From Onchidella celtica (Eukaryota > Mollusca > Gastropoda > Systellommatophora > Onchidiidae), in assembly GCA_963931925.1 (NCBI GenBank), contig OZ007569.1, positions 63,796,046 to 63,860,045 on the forward strand: a DNA stretch of 64,000 nucleotides. The letters are read 5' to 3'. Every line of letters starts with the position of its first letter. Position 1 is the stretch's first letter. Under the pieces are notes generated by a model that was given only the letters and a program-made list of their open reading frames with translations, had not been told where the DNA came from and searched no databases. The position numbers and the translations under genes are program-made. Below, piece after piece: positions 24,201 to 38,046 of the stretch.

Positions 24201-27200
24201 AAGCTTTGTTGCATTTTCATTGTCAAACCTTTTGTGTCGAACGTTGGCATGGCTTATACAAAACAGAAATGTATACATACGTATTAAATGACTCGCTAAG
24301 TCTGACCTCAAGCAAACACGTTTGGTCAACCCTTGAAACACAATAATGACATATCCAAACAAGGTTTAGTCTCTGCACGACCTTTTTATTTTATTTTATT
24401 TCTATTATTATTACTTTGTTGTAGCAATACAAAGTTTTACTTTAAGGTAAGTTGAATAATTCACTCTGCAGAAGCAATAGAGAAAAATAACAGATTTAAC
24501 ATCTCTGGAGCGCCTTTGTGGCAAAGAAATCCAATATCGACGTACTCTGAATGCGATGGCAAATAAAGCCAGATGAGATAGGCTTACAAATCGACATTTC
24601 AATTTTGCTTACTTCGCAAACGCATCTCTGTATATATCCAGTGATTGGCTGGTGTTTCGATTGATCGGCTGGATGATAGCTTGAACGGTTTAAGGGAGTT
24701 AGATATCGTGTTTACTCAAGTCTTGTCCCACCGAACCGATAAAAGTTAAATTTATTGTGTCATTACAGCACTGATTGCCATGGGCTCACGTATAATTGCA
24801 GGAATAGCGATTTAACTGTTACAGGTAAAATTGGTTGTTTGAGAAATACAAGGAAAATTTAAACGGAACTGATTTGAAGGGAATGAGAAAGACAAGAGTG
24901 AGAACAATAATAATAGACAACATGATAAACGTAGTGATATGGGGCGGTTTTTTGTTTTTTTAATCCGGTGGTCAGTGGTTTGATTAGTGTACCCGGTAGG
25001 TATATGAAAATAAGTGTTCTAGAAGAGCTACTCTGAACAGAGAGATTGCCAAGATGATCCTTTTACTTGAAATCTAATTTTTAAGATTGTGAATAGTTTT
25101 GCCCCAATCAGGCACAAATTCTTTGTTAAACATTGAAAAGTGAAATGGATCTGGGTATTTGAAGAAGATTATCACCCAAGAGCAAGTCTGGCCCTGATAA
25201 TAGGGATTCGGTATACGAAGGTTAAATTTAATATCGAAATATTCCACCAGCTCAATGTTGCTTAATCTTTTATTTATTTTTTACTACGCGATAGCTTACA
25301 GTTGAAACATCCAGGCCTGCAAATCCTTCGACTGACAATCTCAGTTGTGAATCCGATTTTTTTTTAAAATTGTATATTTAAACAATAATAATGTATTTCT
25401 TGGAATATATACCGAAACGCACCTGAGACATTAGAGCAATTTTGGGCTGGACCAATGAACTAGGCTTTTCTTTGATGTGCCAGTGTAAACAGGAAACGTC
25501 GTACCGAAATATGAAGTCTCCACCTTATCGCTGACCTCACGTCTTAGATTCACCTCTTCTGTAAAACGGGGACCACAGCTCTAGTCAGCTTTGGTCTGTA
25601 ATAATGAGCCGAGTGTCTTGAGTACTCTCCCACCTCTGACAATTTGAGAATCTCGTACTAAACGACCTATTTTTGGGGGGGGGGGGGGAGGAGGACAGTC
25701 TACTATAATGACTTGGGCTGAATTGAGGGTGACATGACCAAGAGATAATGAGCTGACCTCTCACGCCAAAGGTACCGGCTTTGAACCCAGCCCAGCCCCG
25801 CCCCGCCAGCGACATGGATTTCAGCCAGGGTAACTTTTCCGCGTTTCTCACACCCTGTTTCTCCAACGGGTAGAATCTGACCACCAATCATTTCAGTAAA
25901 CAGCAACAAATTCAAATGTCCTGTACGTAAGTTGTAAAAGAAAACAAAATTCTAAATAGACTGTTGGAGTTCGTGGATACGCGTCAATCTTTTCAAATCC
26001 CCGCCCAGAATAAACATTTAAAAAGATACATTATCTTGAAGAAAAGTGAAGAAAAACTCTAGATCTAGCCTGTAAAAGGACAACAGAATACTTCCAAAAG
26101 TAGCAACATCTGCCTGTCAGGCAAGGGACACCAATCCGACAGTAAAAAAAAAGAAATGTCATCTTAACAGGCCATTGTACTGTGAAAGAAAAGAACATGC
26201 GGTTGACTTGCCCTGAAGCCCAGTAAGGACTGGAGAAGAAGAAAAGATTGTTCTGTTTTCCATGTTTCTAAGACAGGCTAAACACCAATGTCGTACGGAA
26301 GGTTTGATAGCTGCCTGAAGACACGAGAATTCCATTTCAAATAACCGATACGGGAAGTGAGAATGTGATAACTGATTATGTAGAATTGGACTGGTTTGTC
26401 TGGTCACAACAGGCAAAGAACAGCTTATCGGATTGAGCAGAATCGCTGTAATTCTCACGAGACTTTTCCCTGGTTAATACCTTCAAGCCATATTGTTGAC
26501 GAGGTGTTGACAGGTTGCAATGTAATCTAAGAGTATGCGGTTTAGGGCACTGTCAGTGAACTCCAGTCTGCCGTCGGGTTATCTTATTTAGTTTAATGCT
26601 CAGTATATTAAGTAATCTGAGTTGTTTTGGTCCTCATAGTAGTAATAGTGATGGCAGTAATGCTAAAAGTTGTGCTAACAGTCAGTCTGATGGTAATACT
26701 AGTAGCCATGGGCTAACCACTGGACCTTTTGTAACCCGCAGTTAGCAGGCGTAATGTGAGCAACAAATGAGGTCGCGTTTAGAGCAAAAGTAGAAGAAAT
26801 GGAAACATTAAAGTAGATACTTGTTATATTTGTTGTATGATGGAAGGAAAATTTGTGTTTCCCTAGAAACTACATACGAATCTAATGTTGCACAAGGGAG
26901 ATTCACCTTTGAAATCATCAATTCCTCTACGGACGTTGATGTCGCCCTCACTTATATACATAATGCATTCGTTTGCTGATATAGTTCTTTGTGTTGCGCG
27001 CATTGGCGTGTGTGGATGTGCCAGTACAGAAAATAATGATATATTTTTGTTGTTTTTGTTGTTAAATAAGATGGTACTGCAGGGAAACAGGACCTTCTGT
27101 CTAAGATACTTTTTACATATAAAATGTAATCCAAGTAACAATTTATGTCATGAAAATTACAGTATCGAAATAATGCTGAACTGAACACAATATTTTATTT

Positions 27201-30200
27201 TACGAATCAATGGTCCGCTAATGACATAAATGGGTAAATGTGATAAGTACCGCTTACTAACATGCGCAGAAAAATTTGTAATTATGTTAAGAGATCTGTG
27301 CACATACAATTAATAGTGAAAGATTTTCCTACTATACAATTCTCATAAGCTATCATGGTAAAATGACTAAACACTTAACGCAAAAATTACTTGTGAATCT
27401 CTTATTGAAAGGATCTCTTGAAATGTCTTTTCAGACACACCAAAAAAATTAGCTCTTGTCAATAAACTTAGTTATCTTATTCAGGTGAATATACGCTGGA
27501 ATCGGTGCTTTTATTTGTGACAAAAGAAATAAAACAGTCATGATAAAAACAGTATTTACACTGTAGCCACGTCGGATACCAAGTGAACAAAACACAAAAT
27601 AGGCAGATACCAGAAAGAAAAGCACATTGAGCTTAATCGGTAAGGAACCGACTGAAAAAGAATATTATGCTCTACTTGGTTGATTTTCCATAAGAATTTA
27701 GTCCAGCACATAAACAAGGAAAAACCTGCTAAGGACAGTGGATCAATACTTTAAAAGAAAAGGCTCCCAGAGCTCTTATGATAGAAGATTACTCCTAGAT
27801 AATGGCCTGCCGTTGCTAACAACCACTAGCATTGTGGTCAAATCAGTGAAGTGCTGTATGTGTGGATACAGACAGAATTTCAAGCCAGATAATATGACAT
27901 GATTTCACAATTTTTTATTTTTTTTTAGAGAGAGAAATAGAGATTCTAGAAACGTTCGGGCGACATGAGCTTTCGAGAAATGAACACGACTAAATTGTCT
28001 CGTGCCCCCTATCCTTCTTCCGTATTCACCTCCTCCCCCTCTCATCCTACACGTTTGTCTCCAAGGTGAAACGATGAAAATCAGAATAATGCCCAGATGA
28101 TCATTCTGCTGATTTCAAGACTTCAAAACTGAGCCTACCAGAGGAACAAAAGGCTTTGAAGACCTGCAGTAAAAAACACACGTACACGCGGCAGCTAAGA
28201 TCTCGTGGCACAAAGATACAAACATTATCGGGGCCCATAAAGCATAATATTAAACGCTACCGGTTCTGCCAATGGGCGGACTGAATGTCAACGCGTGAAA
28301 GTAAAATGTAGCCCTAGAGAATACGACAAAAATTCAAAGAGAGGCCGATATGTGATCAAGGATAAAAACTTTAAATGTTTTTTGACATGGGCTACTTTTT
28401 TTTATGACGATAAGTTTCAAAGAAATCTGTAGGCTACCATTAAGCGCCCAATGAACATGTTAAAGATACTGGTGCTGCTGATGATAATAATTTAATGATA
28501 ATGATAATAATAATCAATTAACTTGTCCACTACCACTGTAGATTTAAAAACATGTTTTTGTTAATCTTTCCCATGACTTCACTTAAGGACGGAGATGGGT
28601 GTCTATTGTACATCTTTAACTGTCCTTTTCCCCCCAAAAAATATAAAGTTATTTGCATTTGGGGCCGGGGCTAAGATTTGTCCTGGGGGGGGGGGGGGTC
28701 CCATCCGTTTCATTTTGTGTTGAATATTTCAAAATTTTACCATTTAAAATAAAACCAGATGATGGTTAATGACCGGGAGAAAAGAACAATAAACAAATCA
28801 GTGAATAAAAAAATGACAGTAATGATAATGACAATGAAATATTGGATAATCACTCCAATCAAACCCTGAAATAAGCCTGATTGTGGTCATTTATTTTTTT
28901 TCTTGGTTTTATTTTCATTCTTTTAAAATTTATCGTATAGATCTTTTGTTTGTTCGTTTCTCGCGCGGAGGTTTGCGAGGTGCAACTTTTTTTTTTCTTT
29001 TTGTCTCTATTCAACAAAAAACGAGGGGAAAAAAGGAAAAGGGAATTCACATTTTACATAAGATGAAGAAAATGTAACCCGCTAGCTATAGTTAGTCACC
29101 ATAAAAACGATGTAATTAAGCACCATAATTACCTATGCCACAGAAATGTCCGCTTGAGTCAACAGTAGTCCAGTACGGTCTCCAAGAAACTGCAGTCTAT
29201 TATGAGAATGTTAGTGGTCGCTTCCAGTCCAAGCTCAATATTTAGATCCACATTCGGAAGCACTTCGTTAATCCCTCCCGGACTTAGAGGTTACGCCATC
29301 CGTCGGTCAACACTGCATGCCATTAAGTCAGAGAGTATGACGACTCAGGCTTATGATTCACCTGAAAGAACTTACCACAGTTCGACAACATATCTTTAAG
29401 CTGCATTGATCAATGAATGAAATATAATAGAAGACGGATATGATATGCCTTTTGTGTTCATTCAAAAGAATAAAGATAATATTTGTTCCCTTTTTTTCCC
29501 TATGGGGGTTACATCTAATTTCAATTGAAATACAGTTATGCGCTTCAACTAGTTTAAATTTGAGTGTCCGAAATTTAACGAAAAATCTATATATTGATTT
29601 TGCATTTAAAAAAAAAAAAAAGTCTAACACCCCTTGCCCCTCCAGAATTTAAAATCGGCATGCATTCATTTAAGCTTTTCCACAAGATCACGTAACAAAG
29701 TATAGCCATCTTCACATCCTTCTCAAAAACCTCAGAGAACTTCATTGCGATATATCGTGTTTACATTAAACTTGCAGTTATAACTCTCAAATGAAGTGAT
29801 GCCGATATTACCAGAACATAAGAAGTTTGCGAAATGCAAATGAACAGTTTCAGAAGCAAAACTTCATGCTTGAAATGTTCATGCGGAGACCACTGCGTAC
29901 AAAATAATTACAATAATTTGTTAAAATAAAGATTTATGCGCGTGGCTCATTGCTTCTTTCCATGTCCCACTGGAGCAAAATCTATCACAATACAACACCG
30001 GCAAAGAAAGAAAGCTTTTGAATTTCACGTAATTTTGATGAAAATGAGCTTACCGGAATTTGCATGTAAGTTTAGGATGCGCCAATACTAAATTATATGT
30101 TTATACCAAGAAAACAAAATGATTACAGCTATCGGCTTTGCAATCGAGGTAAAATAATGTGCCAAAGATGTTAGATGGCGCCAAATCATACAATTACATT

Positions 30201-31002
30201 GTCCGCACACTTAGTCATCCTGGAATCTCCGACAAGCTCCAGCGTGACTCATTAACACAAGATTTTTAACAAAACTGAGATCATAATTATGTCCACTATA
30301 CTATGTAAGGAAACTAACTTTTCGAACAGCGTTACTGATGATGCTCATCTAATATAACCTTCCACTCTGGTTTAAAAACCTATGTGTGGTACATATAATA
30401 ATACGGAAGCCACTCCCGGCTTTTAGCATGAGATTCAGCGGGATTCTCCCTTGACCTGAAAGGCCACCCTTAATATCGAAAGATTAGGGCCTACTACGTC
30501 CGGCACTAATTTGGTAGCGCCAAACCGCTTTGAATATGACAAAGAGTTACCGGCGAGAAAACATTTGTATTCAGTATGGCTTAGTTGTCAAAAGCCATGT
30601 CATGCATGACGGCCTGTTTTCTATTCTCTCGAAAATGTTCCTAACCAAAGATACGCCTTATCGGACTAGGCAGACAGTCAATGTTCCTCCTACAGTTAAG
30701 TGTCGACCAGCGGACTCCTACTGCTTCCTAAGCCAGAAGGTATGTCATGTGGCCGACAGCCTAAGTGTAGCAAAAGGCCAGGCTGCAAAATTCCAACAAT
30801 CGGAAGACCTCCTTGGCAGCTTTGAACTGGATTCACACCCTCTGACGTCCAGCTCTTTGTGTCACAATGTCAGACCTCAGATACCAACATTTTGCCATTC
30901 CATTTTGGAAAGAGGACAGCGGCTTTAAAATAGGACAGAGGAGTGGAATGTGTGGGTGGGTGGATAATCTCGGTCGGATCAGCAAATAGACACAGTTAAA
31001 GT

Positions 31003-31313
31003 AATAATAGGCACAGACCCCATTTTGACATGTATACGAGCAAAAGCTACAGTGAAATTCCACTGAAACCAGGCAACTAATTCGCCATTAACCTCTTGAA
31101 TTTTTGTTCGGCCGTTAAATAATAACACGAACAGACCCCAATTTGACATAAATACGAATGAAAACTACGGTGAAATTCCACCGAAATCAGGCTTCCTAAA
31201 ATATTCGTCCTTGTAAACTTATTTGTTAGGCTGCTGACTGAATTAAAAACAGCAGTCAAAACAGAAACCAGTTCACCGTTAGCCTCTTGAATTATTTTTT
31301 TTCGGCCGCTAAA
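31003..31313. repeat. Two diverged copies of an unknown repeat
   Basis: Copy 1 is about 31003-31120 and copy 2 about 31119-31313. Both contain ACAGACCCCA.TTTGACAT, GTGAAATTCCAC.GAAA.CAGGC and CTCTTGAATT... TTCGGCCG. Copy 2 has about 70 bp of extra sequence in the middle. Both lie directly upstream of the LINE insertion. Confidence 0.65.
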
Positions 31314-31339
31314 ATAGGCCTCTCCACAGTTGATCTGTG

Positions 31340-32150
31340 AAAATTGATAACTTAAATCTTGACGGTACTACCATCAACGTAACATCTGGAGCCATTAAGA
31401 ACCTTGGCGTCTATTTCGACTCAGACCTGTCCATGAAAACCTATGTTACAAAACTTTGCCAAACAATGCACTTTCACTTGCGGAATATCAGTAAGATCAG
31501 AAAATGTATTGATGAAGAGACCGCAAAGATTCTGGTCCAGGCATTTATTGTCAGTCATCTAGATTATTGCAACTCTTTGCTCATTGGTATCCCTGAGGCA
31601 ACTATTTATAGATTACAAAAGATCCAGAACAAGGCTGCTAGACTTGTTACTTTATCAAAAACATCAGAACATATTCAACCAGTTCTTCAAAACCTTCATT
31701 GGTTGCCTGTTAGAGAGCGAATTCGATTTAAGATTTTATGCATTGTGTTTAAATGCCTCAATCAAAGCTCACCAGAATATCTTGCAGAGCTCATTGAAAA
31801 ATACATCCCACCCAAAAAATTGAGATCAGCAGAAGCAAATTTATTAGTAGTGCCCAGATCAAGAACAATCATGGGAGAAAGAGCTTTTTCAGTGTGTGCA
31901 CCTAAAATGTGGAATGACTTGACTGATCATGTGAAACATTCAAACAGCTTGATCCAATTCAAAAGAAAACTTAAAACAGCGTTGTTTACAAAAGCGTATA
32001 CGCAGGATATGTAACATTCTTGAGACAGTGATTAGGTATAGGTTGATGAAAATGTGTGTGTGTGACTGAGAGAACTGTTAAGCGCTTTAGAGCACTCTTC
32101 TGTGGAATCAGGCGCTATAGAAATGACTTATTATTATTATTATTATTATT
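31340..32150 (+). mobile_element. 5'-truncated CR1/L2-type LINE, end of ORF2 and 3' UTR
   Basis: The frame from 31340 to 32014 encodes the C-terminal part of a non-LTR reverse transcriptase protein: KNLGVYFDSDLSMKTYV near the start, then LDYCNSLLIGIP, LQKIQNKAARLV, LHWLPVRERIRFKIL and FKRKLKTALF at the end. This block order is typical of CR1/L2-group LINEs. A 3' UTR of about 110 nt follows, ending GCGCTATAGAAATGACTTATT(ATT)n. The 7-mer ATCTGTG flanks it at 31333-31339 and 32151-32157 as a likely target site duplication. The endonuclease and most of the RT are absent through 5' truncation. The remaining frame is open, which suggests a fairly young insertion. Confidence 0.9.
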
Positions 32151-35100
32151 ATCTGTGGTACACAAACGGCAATAAACCACAGACATAAACCTGCCAAGGA
32201 TTTTGATTTTTCATTTATATGATAACGAGATTTTTAAAATCAACAGACAGCCACCACTGCCAGCATTGGTGTCATTAACATCGTCAACACCATCGAAACC
32301 CAAACTAACAACATGACTTGGGGTGGCACCAGCAATATAAAATTATAGGTACCGTAAGTTGGATAGGAATTGAAATTATGTTATCTGCATGAATTGTTGC
32401 GATGAAAGGAAGAACTAATTTTACGCATTTTAGATAACTGGATCCCGCTTAACGTGAGAAAAATGGTCGATCTATACAAAACAGCAAGACGTCTTTGATG
32501 TAGAGTGGTCAGACGTCAGGATCCCGGAAAACTGTAATTCGTGGGCGGCTATGCTTTGCTTTTACAATGTGGGCCCCAGAAAGAAGTCCTCTAAGTGAAA
32601 AACTGGCGTTCATTATTTCCACTGGCCTATATTATTATCGATAATGTGAGCATTAGGCCCTATAACAAGATTTATTTGTTTGACAGCCATACATACAAAC
32701 AGACAAGAATGAGAAAGATGGCAAAGGGAGAGCTATCTTGCAAGATAGGTTTATTTCCTCTCTATTGTGTATTTTCGTTTTCATAGATTTAGGAAGCTCT
32801 GCGTAAAAGTCTATCGAGGAAACTGATCCTTTAAAAAGACAACATTTCAAGAATCTCGTTGGAACTTTAGCGGCCATTCTAACCTCATATTATTTTGGCC
32901 GGGTACCGGACACTGACAGCCCGTTTAAATGAATTGATCACCATAAGGAGGCTCCAGATGTAATGCTACCGAAAACACAGCCTCTGCCCTAATCTTACCT
33001 TCAGCCTCAATCCAGACTATTTTAAAACCCTGCCATCATTGGTACAGGTAGCAAAAAGATGACAAGTGTACGACTTGCAACAAATCGACTGGTTAAAAAA
33101 ATCCCCGCCGTAACAATCATTTCGCTTGTTATATAACCTATCCCAGTTCCCGAAGCCTCATCCCTTCGTTTCCCTTCAGAATGTTTGCTGAGGCTTGTTA
33201 TTTGCGAGAGAACACGCTCCTGCCTCCTTGACAACAAAGCCTTTCTTATGGTATGAAATGACATATTTGTAATGAGCTTTGGTTCACGAACATGAGGGTG
33301 CCATTAGAGCTGCTCGATAAATTTATGACGTCTTCTGAATTGGCCACTCACAAAAGTGGCATGTGGGAAATGGAAACCACGCCGGCGCCTTGCTTTCTAT
33401 TGATTCCCATGGTAGTAGTGAATAAACCAATGGAAAACTATCTAAAGGCCGACATGATCGACGTTATACAAAAACTTTCAAAAATTCCGGTTTTCCGCCA
33501 TAATGCCAAACTCCATTGCAACTCTCCCCCCGGCACAGTGGTCTTTATTCAAAAATACGTCTTTATATCGGTGTGAACTGAATATGGAAATCATTGTACC
33601 TTATTAGAGTCCTTTTTTCTGAGACTTAGCAACCATGAAAGCATTAGAAAAAAAATATATACATATACATGAATATACATTACTAGTCCAAACGCCACTG
33701 GGAGTTTTTCTTTTTTAGCCATGTAATGGTTTGATTAACAATAATACTGAATCCTGTTCATTATGATTGTAGAGGAGAATGCTTTACATGTTCACTGAAA
33801 CCTAACGTTTTTAGAACTACATTGTATATGACTGTATAATTTTTCATTACTAATAGTAACTAGTAATATTTAAAACCCTTGATCTTCTTGTTTTTAATTG
33901 TTCACGCGAAAAAAACTGTGCTTAAATGGATAAATAGCTAACTCGAACATGTTACTTTTTGATACTACCAATTCGACTTTACCTGTTAAGTTAAAATAAT
34001 AATAAATTACAGTGACATCTTTTCTAATGACTGTGATAGCATGGTAAAATGTTTGTTTAAAAAACTTTTTCCCCCTCTATCATTCATCTTAACGGGTGAA
34101 GCGGTTCACTTTGAACTGAAATTAATTTCGTGCATAAATCTCAGTGTACATCTCTTTCTACTGACCTAATTATTGACAAACAAAACATCATAACAGTACC
34201 AAACGCTGAAAGGTTTCTGCACGTTAACATAACAAAATAACTGAAAATAATAAATCGACCAGGTCCCGTTTCTGGTGTGAGAGCCCTATGCTGTGACCTT
34301 TGTAGAGGAAAAAAAAAAAATCCTCCAGCAAATTGCCCGTCAGAACTTGAGTACGGAAAAAAAGCGCACCATTACATCAGAAAGACAGTTACAACTCCAA
34401 TAAAATGGGAATGTTATTGCCCTTCCTTTCTCCTATATCGGCCCCAGGGGTAAGTGGCGGGCAAATTAATTACTGACGTTTTTCTTCGTTGACATTATTC
34501 TCCTTTGTCACCACATGGTCACGACTGCACTAAGTGTTTGGCCACTCTCAAGACCCCCACACCAGCTAGCTACAGAAGTGCTGTGTGGTCAGTTATGTAT
34601 GCCATCTGAATACATAAAAAGACAAAAAAACCAAAACAACGACAGCTCTAATGATTAGAAGCCAGACATTGGGTAAATCTCACAGGACAACTGTACGATT
34701 ATAGCTACAGTTTTGTCCTCATAATCCCAGGCCACTCTACCTGCACCGTGTCTACAAGAGTCTCTGAGCTCAGGCTATTACGGGTTTTATATCAGCTTAC
34801 AACGAAACAAGGTGTGTGACCAGAGAGTGAAAATGTCTTCGCCTTGTCCCGGTCATTGCCGTCAATCCATATTTAAAGGGTTGGGATGACCCTTTCGCTC
34901 CCATGCATTGAGTAACAGAAGGTGAGGATAATTATAAGAAAGACCTGAAAATAACCCAATGAGACCCCCCCCCCTCCCCACGCTTTTATCTTGAGGGTTA
35001 CTAATCACTACAGTTATCAAGGATAAACTAGTGAGTTACATCAAAGACAGGAGAGAGTGACAGTAGTTATAGTAGTCTGCTGGTTACATTTAAGCAAAAA

Positions 35101-36159
35101 ATTATGAAAATGAACCTGAACGCTCGAAGTTGTGTTTTGGCATCGTCATGACAAGAGGCAGGGAAACAAAATCAGATCAACCTCCATGTAGATAATGAAG
35201 AAAATGAAGACCTATCCATGTGGTAGAATCTTTGCGATAGTTATTACTGCGTTCACTACCTTGGACAAACGCTAAACTTTGGCCAGTTTGACACTCTCAT
35301 GTCCCCATGTATGCTTTCCATAAGGTTGGCCCGACTCCCCTTCCCCCCACCCCCACTATCATCCACCCCTATTGTACGAGCGTACGGCCACCAGAATGTA
35401 ACTTTAAATTTAATTTTGTAAGAATTATTTGACTGTTTCATGAGAAACATCCTTCAATTTTGTAAATAATCCAACAGCTTAATTTGCTGATAAAAGGAAG
35501 TTAATGGAACCAAATCTTTTAGAATTTCTTCAGGGACTGAAAAGCATACGAAACCACTCCTACCCCTTTCCATGTACCGTACGCTTTTTGTAGGCTGGAG
35601 GCAACGATCGTTCCCTCCACCCTCGAACGTAATTTGTGGATGGCCCAATTTCTAAATAGCAAAGCTTTCATCGCCAGCTTGAATGACGTGGAATTTCAAA
35701 TGTATAGAAGTGCTCATTCTCGTAGGCGAAATCAATGTGAACAGAACACATACAAGAGACACGAAGTGCCCATTGTCTGATATTGATGCCATGGTATTTA
35801 AGGCGTAACCTAGGATATGCCAGACAGATTTCATTATGCTGAAACCATTTTGCTGTCTTTAAACTGCCATAATCGACCATGAAAAAGGACATGAAAAAGC
35901 TTCCATTTCCTGGTCAATGCTAACGAATTTGTAAAAGTATGCAGACCATCTTGCCTAACTGAGACCATCAAGGTTTAGCTGCCTTTTAAATGAGTAGATT
36001 ATCATACGTCCTGGCACAACGAGGCCTATGTGTATAGTAAACAATGACTTACTGCAAAATCTACCACCAGTAGAGGATGGGAAGGATGTAAAAGACAGAC
36101 ACAAATTTACAAGGATATAACATAATACTTGCTATATCAGGTAGTAAGGTTACTCATTG

Positions 36160-36188
36160 TAACACTGTAACTCATCGTTACAGTGTTA
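36160..36188. repeat. Perfect 12-bp hairpin with 5-nt loop
   Basis: TAACACTGTAAC, loop TCATC, GTTACAGTGTTA. There is no adjacent U run or coding region. Confidence 0.9.
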
Positions 36189-37906
36189 TTTTGCTTGATC
36201 TTGGGTGGACGAAAAATTTTGCTGGTTGAGACTGTAAAAAGTCAAAAGAATGAACTGGATGCACAACAGGATTTACATGAACAGAAACACAGAAAACATC
36301 CACATTTCCACAGAACTGATTGATAGTGTTTTTCTGTTTGTTTGTTTGTTGTTGTTCTGTTTAAGATTTGCGGTCTAAACACAAACAGAACTCTGAAAAA
36401 AGAAATGAAATAAAAATATTTTTATATTTGGAGTGCATAGCCACTTCAGACTGAGATACAATGAACTCTTTCTTGACCTTTAAGGCTGATTCTGTATACA
36501 AATTTTATGTTTATCTCAAATGGACTTAAAGCCAAGCATTTAAAAGCAACACAGAAAGACACAAGGTGTACATAGATAATCGAATGAAAACCCTGAGACT
36601 TTTCTCATGAAAATAACATTTAAGCTTTAATATGAAGGAATGATCACATATTTTCTTGATACAGAAACCAATAAATCAGCAGTTTTGTTTGACTTTTTTA
36701 AAGGGGGACAGGAATTGGTCAACAAATACATTAAAAATCTAATGTTAAGAAATACTGCCACCTGACAAAGATATGACACTCCCTGAAATAAAATGACATA
36801 AATTTACATAATCCAGGGCAAAATACTCATAATAAAATACCACATTCAATCCATAATAGCAGTGGAAATAAATACTGTACTGATTTGCATACATTTCCAT
36901 TTTCAGGATGAATCACAGTTAAGTTGACCTACAACCCTGCCACAAAACATAACAACAGCTTTTTGTACAACATTCTACAAACTTCCTTCAGAAATCAAAT
37001 ACTGTTCCCTTTCAAAATGACAAAAGATGATGTTTAGTTGCCTTGCTTCTACAAGACACATCCTTGTTTGTGTGAGTCAAACTTATTTGTTCTTGTTCAA
37101 GCTAGTCCAACTGCTTGATCATTTGTAAATGTTTCAAATAATTTATGTTTTGTGCTTTATCCACTTAATCAACCAGAAACTTTTCAGGTTAATTTCACAT
37201 TTACAGCAAGGTTTCAATGAATGTGAAATTTTGACTGACATTAAAAGAAAACTGCAACTAACACACAACAAAACATTAACACAATTTTACATGGAATATT
37301 TTTCATTTCAAGCAAATTTTTTCAGTATCCAGTGGATTTGTAATTATCAGAAAAGACTGTTGATTTACAGTTATATTCAGAATACTGACTAAAAACACAT
37401 CTTGTAGTCTGCAGCAAAAATTGTTTCAAATGATGGAATGGCAAATTTACAAAAAACTTGTGTTTCTGTCTGTTCTTCAGGTTTAGACAGTAAAAGAGTG
37501 CCAGCTACTGGCATCCATTGTGTTTAAAATCTATTCAACAATTCCATTCAACCATGAAGAACAGGACTGAATTTCATAGTCAGTATTACCTTAAGAACAG
37601 AAAAGAACCAACTATGTATGTGTATTGATCCATTTTGGCAATTAAAAATGTTTAGAAAGGACAACTGAAATCATTTTTTGATGATCTTGCCAAAATGGAC
37701 AAAGAAAGCTGAAGAAATTTAAATATTCATCAATATCACTATAAACTCTGTACCACATCTATGATGTCTATTCAAATATATTACAAATTCAATTGAAAAT
37801 AAGTTTAAACAAATTTCTGCTTCATCGAAATATTTTCTGTGAAATCTGGGACTAGTTTGGTATATGTCAAGAGGCACCTTAAGAGACAGCTGGCCTAGAG
37901 AAGAAT

Positions 37907-37912
37907 TTTATT
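37907..37912 (-). terminator. Candidate poly(A) signal of BBOF1
   Basis: AATAAA on the minus strand about 135 bp downstream of the BBOF1 stop codon (38047-38049). Confidence 0.5.
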
Positions 37913-38046
37913 TCCAAGGCAGCAAGACTCGCTCGGTAACATTTATAATTACACTTAAAAATTGCCTCCTTGCATTTGTCCCAACGGTAAAACATGATAC
38001 AAATTTTGCATAACATGAGCAGTTTATCAGATGTGCTTCATAAGCT

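Larger units (their letters stand above)
20345..31332. other. Gene-poor stretch upstream of the coiled-coil gene
   Basis: No conserved protein is readable on either strand; open frames are short and lack codon bias or motifs. It should hold the promoter and 5' UTR exon(s) of the coiled-coil gene, since an acceptor ends at 20345. It also has long C/G runs (21072-21088, 23033-23046, 25675-25688, 28685-28698), the local duplication at 20960-21275 and the duplicated segments at 31003-31313. Confidence 0.6.
32158..38046. other. Gene-poor stretch between the LINE and BBOF1
   Basis: No coding region is supported. It is AT-rich, especially 36.4-38.0 kb. It contains a perfect 12-bp hairpin at 36160-36188 and the BBOF1 3' UTR at its right end. 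Confidence 0.6.

Noticed and set aside
30530-30928. 132-residue plus-strand frame.
   Set aside because: Unrecognised, no motif, no flanking gene signals; likely chance in a less AT-rich patch.
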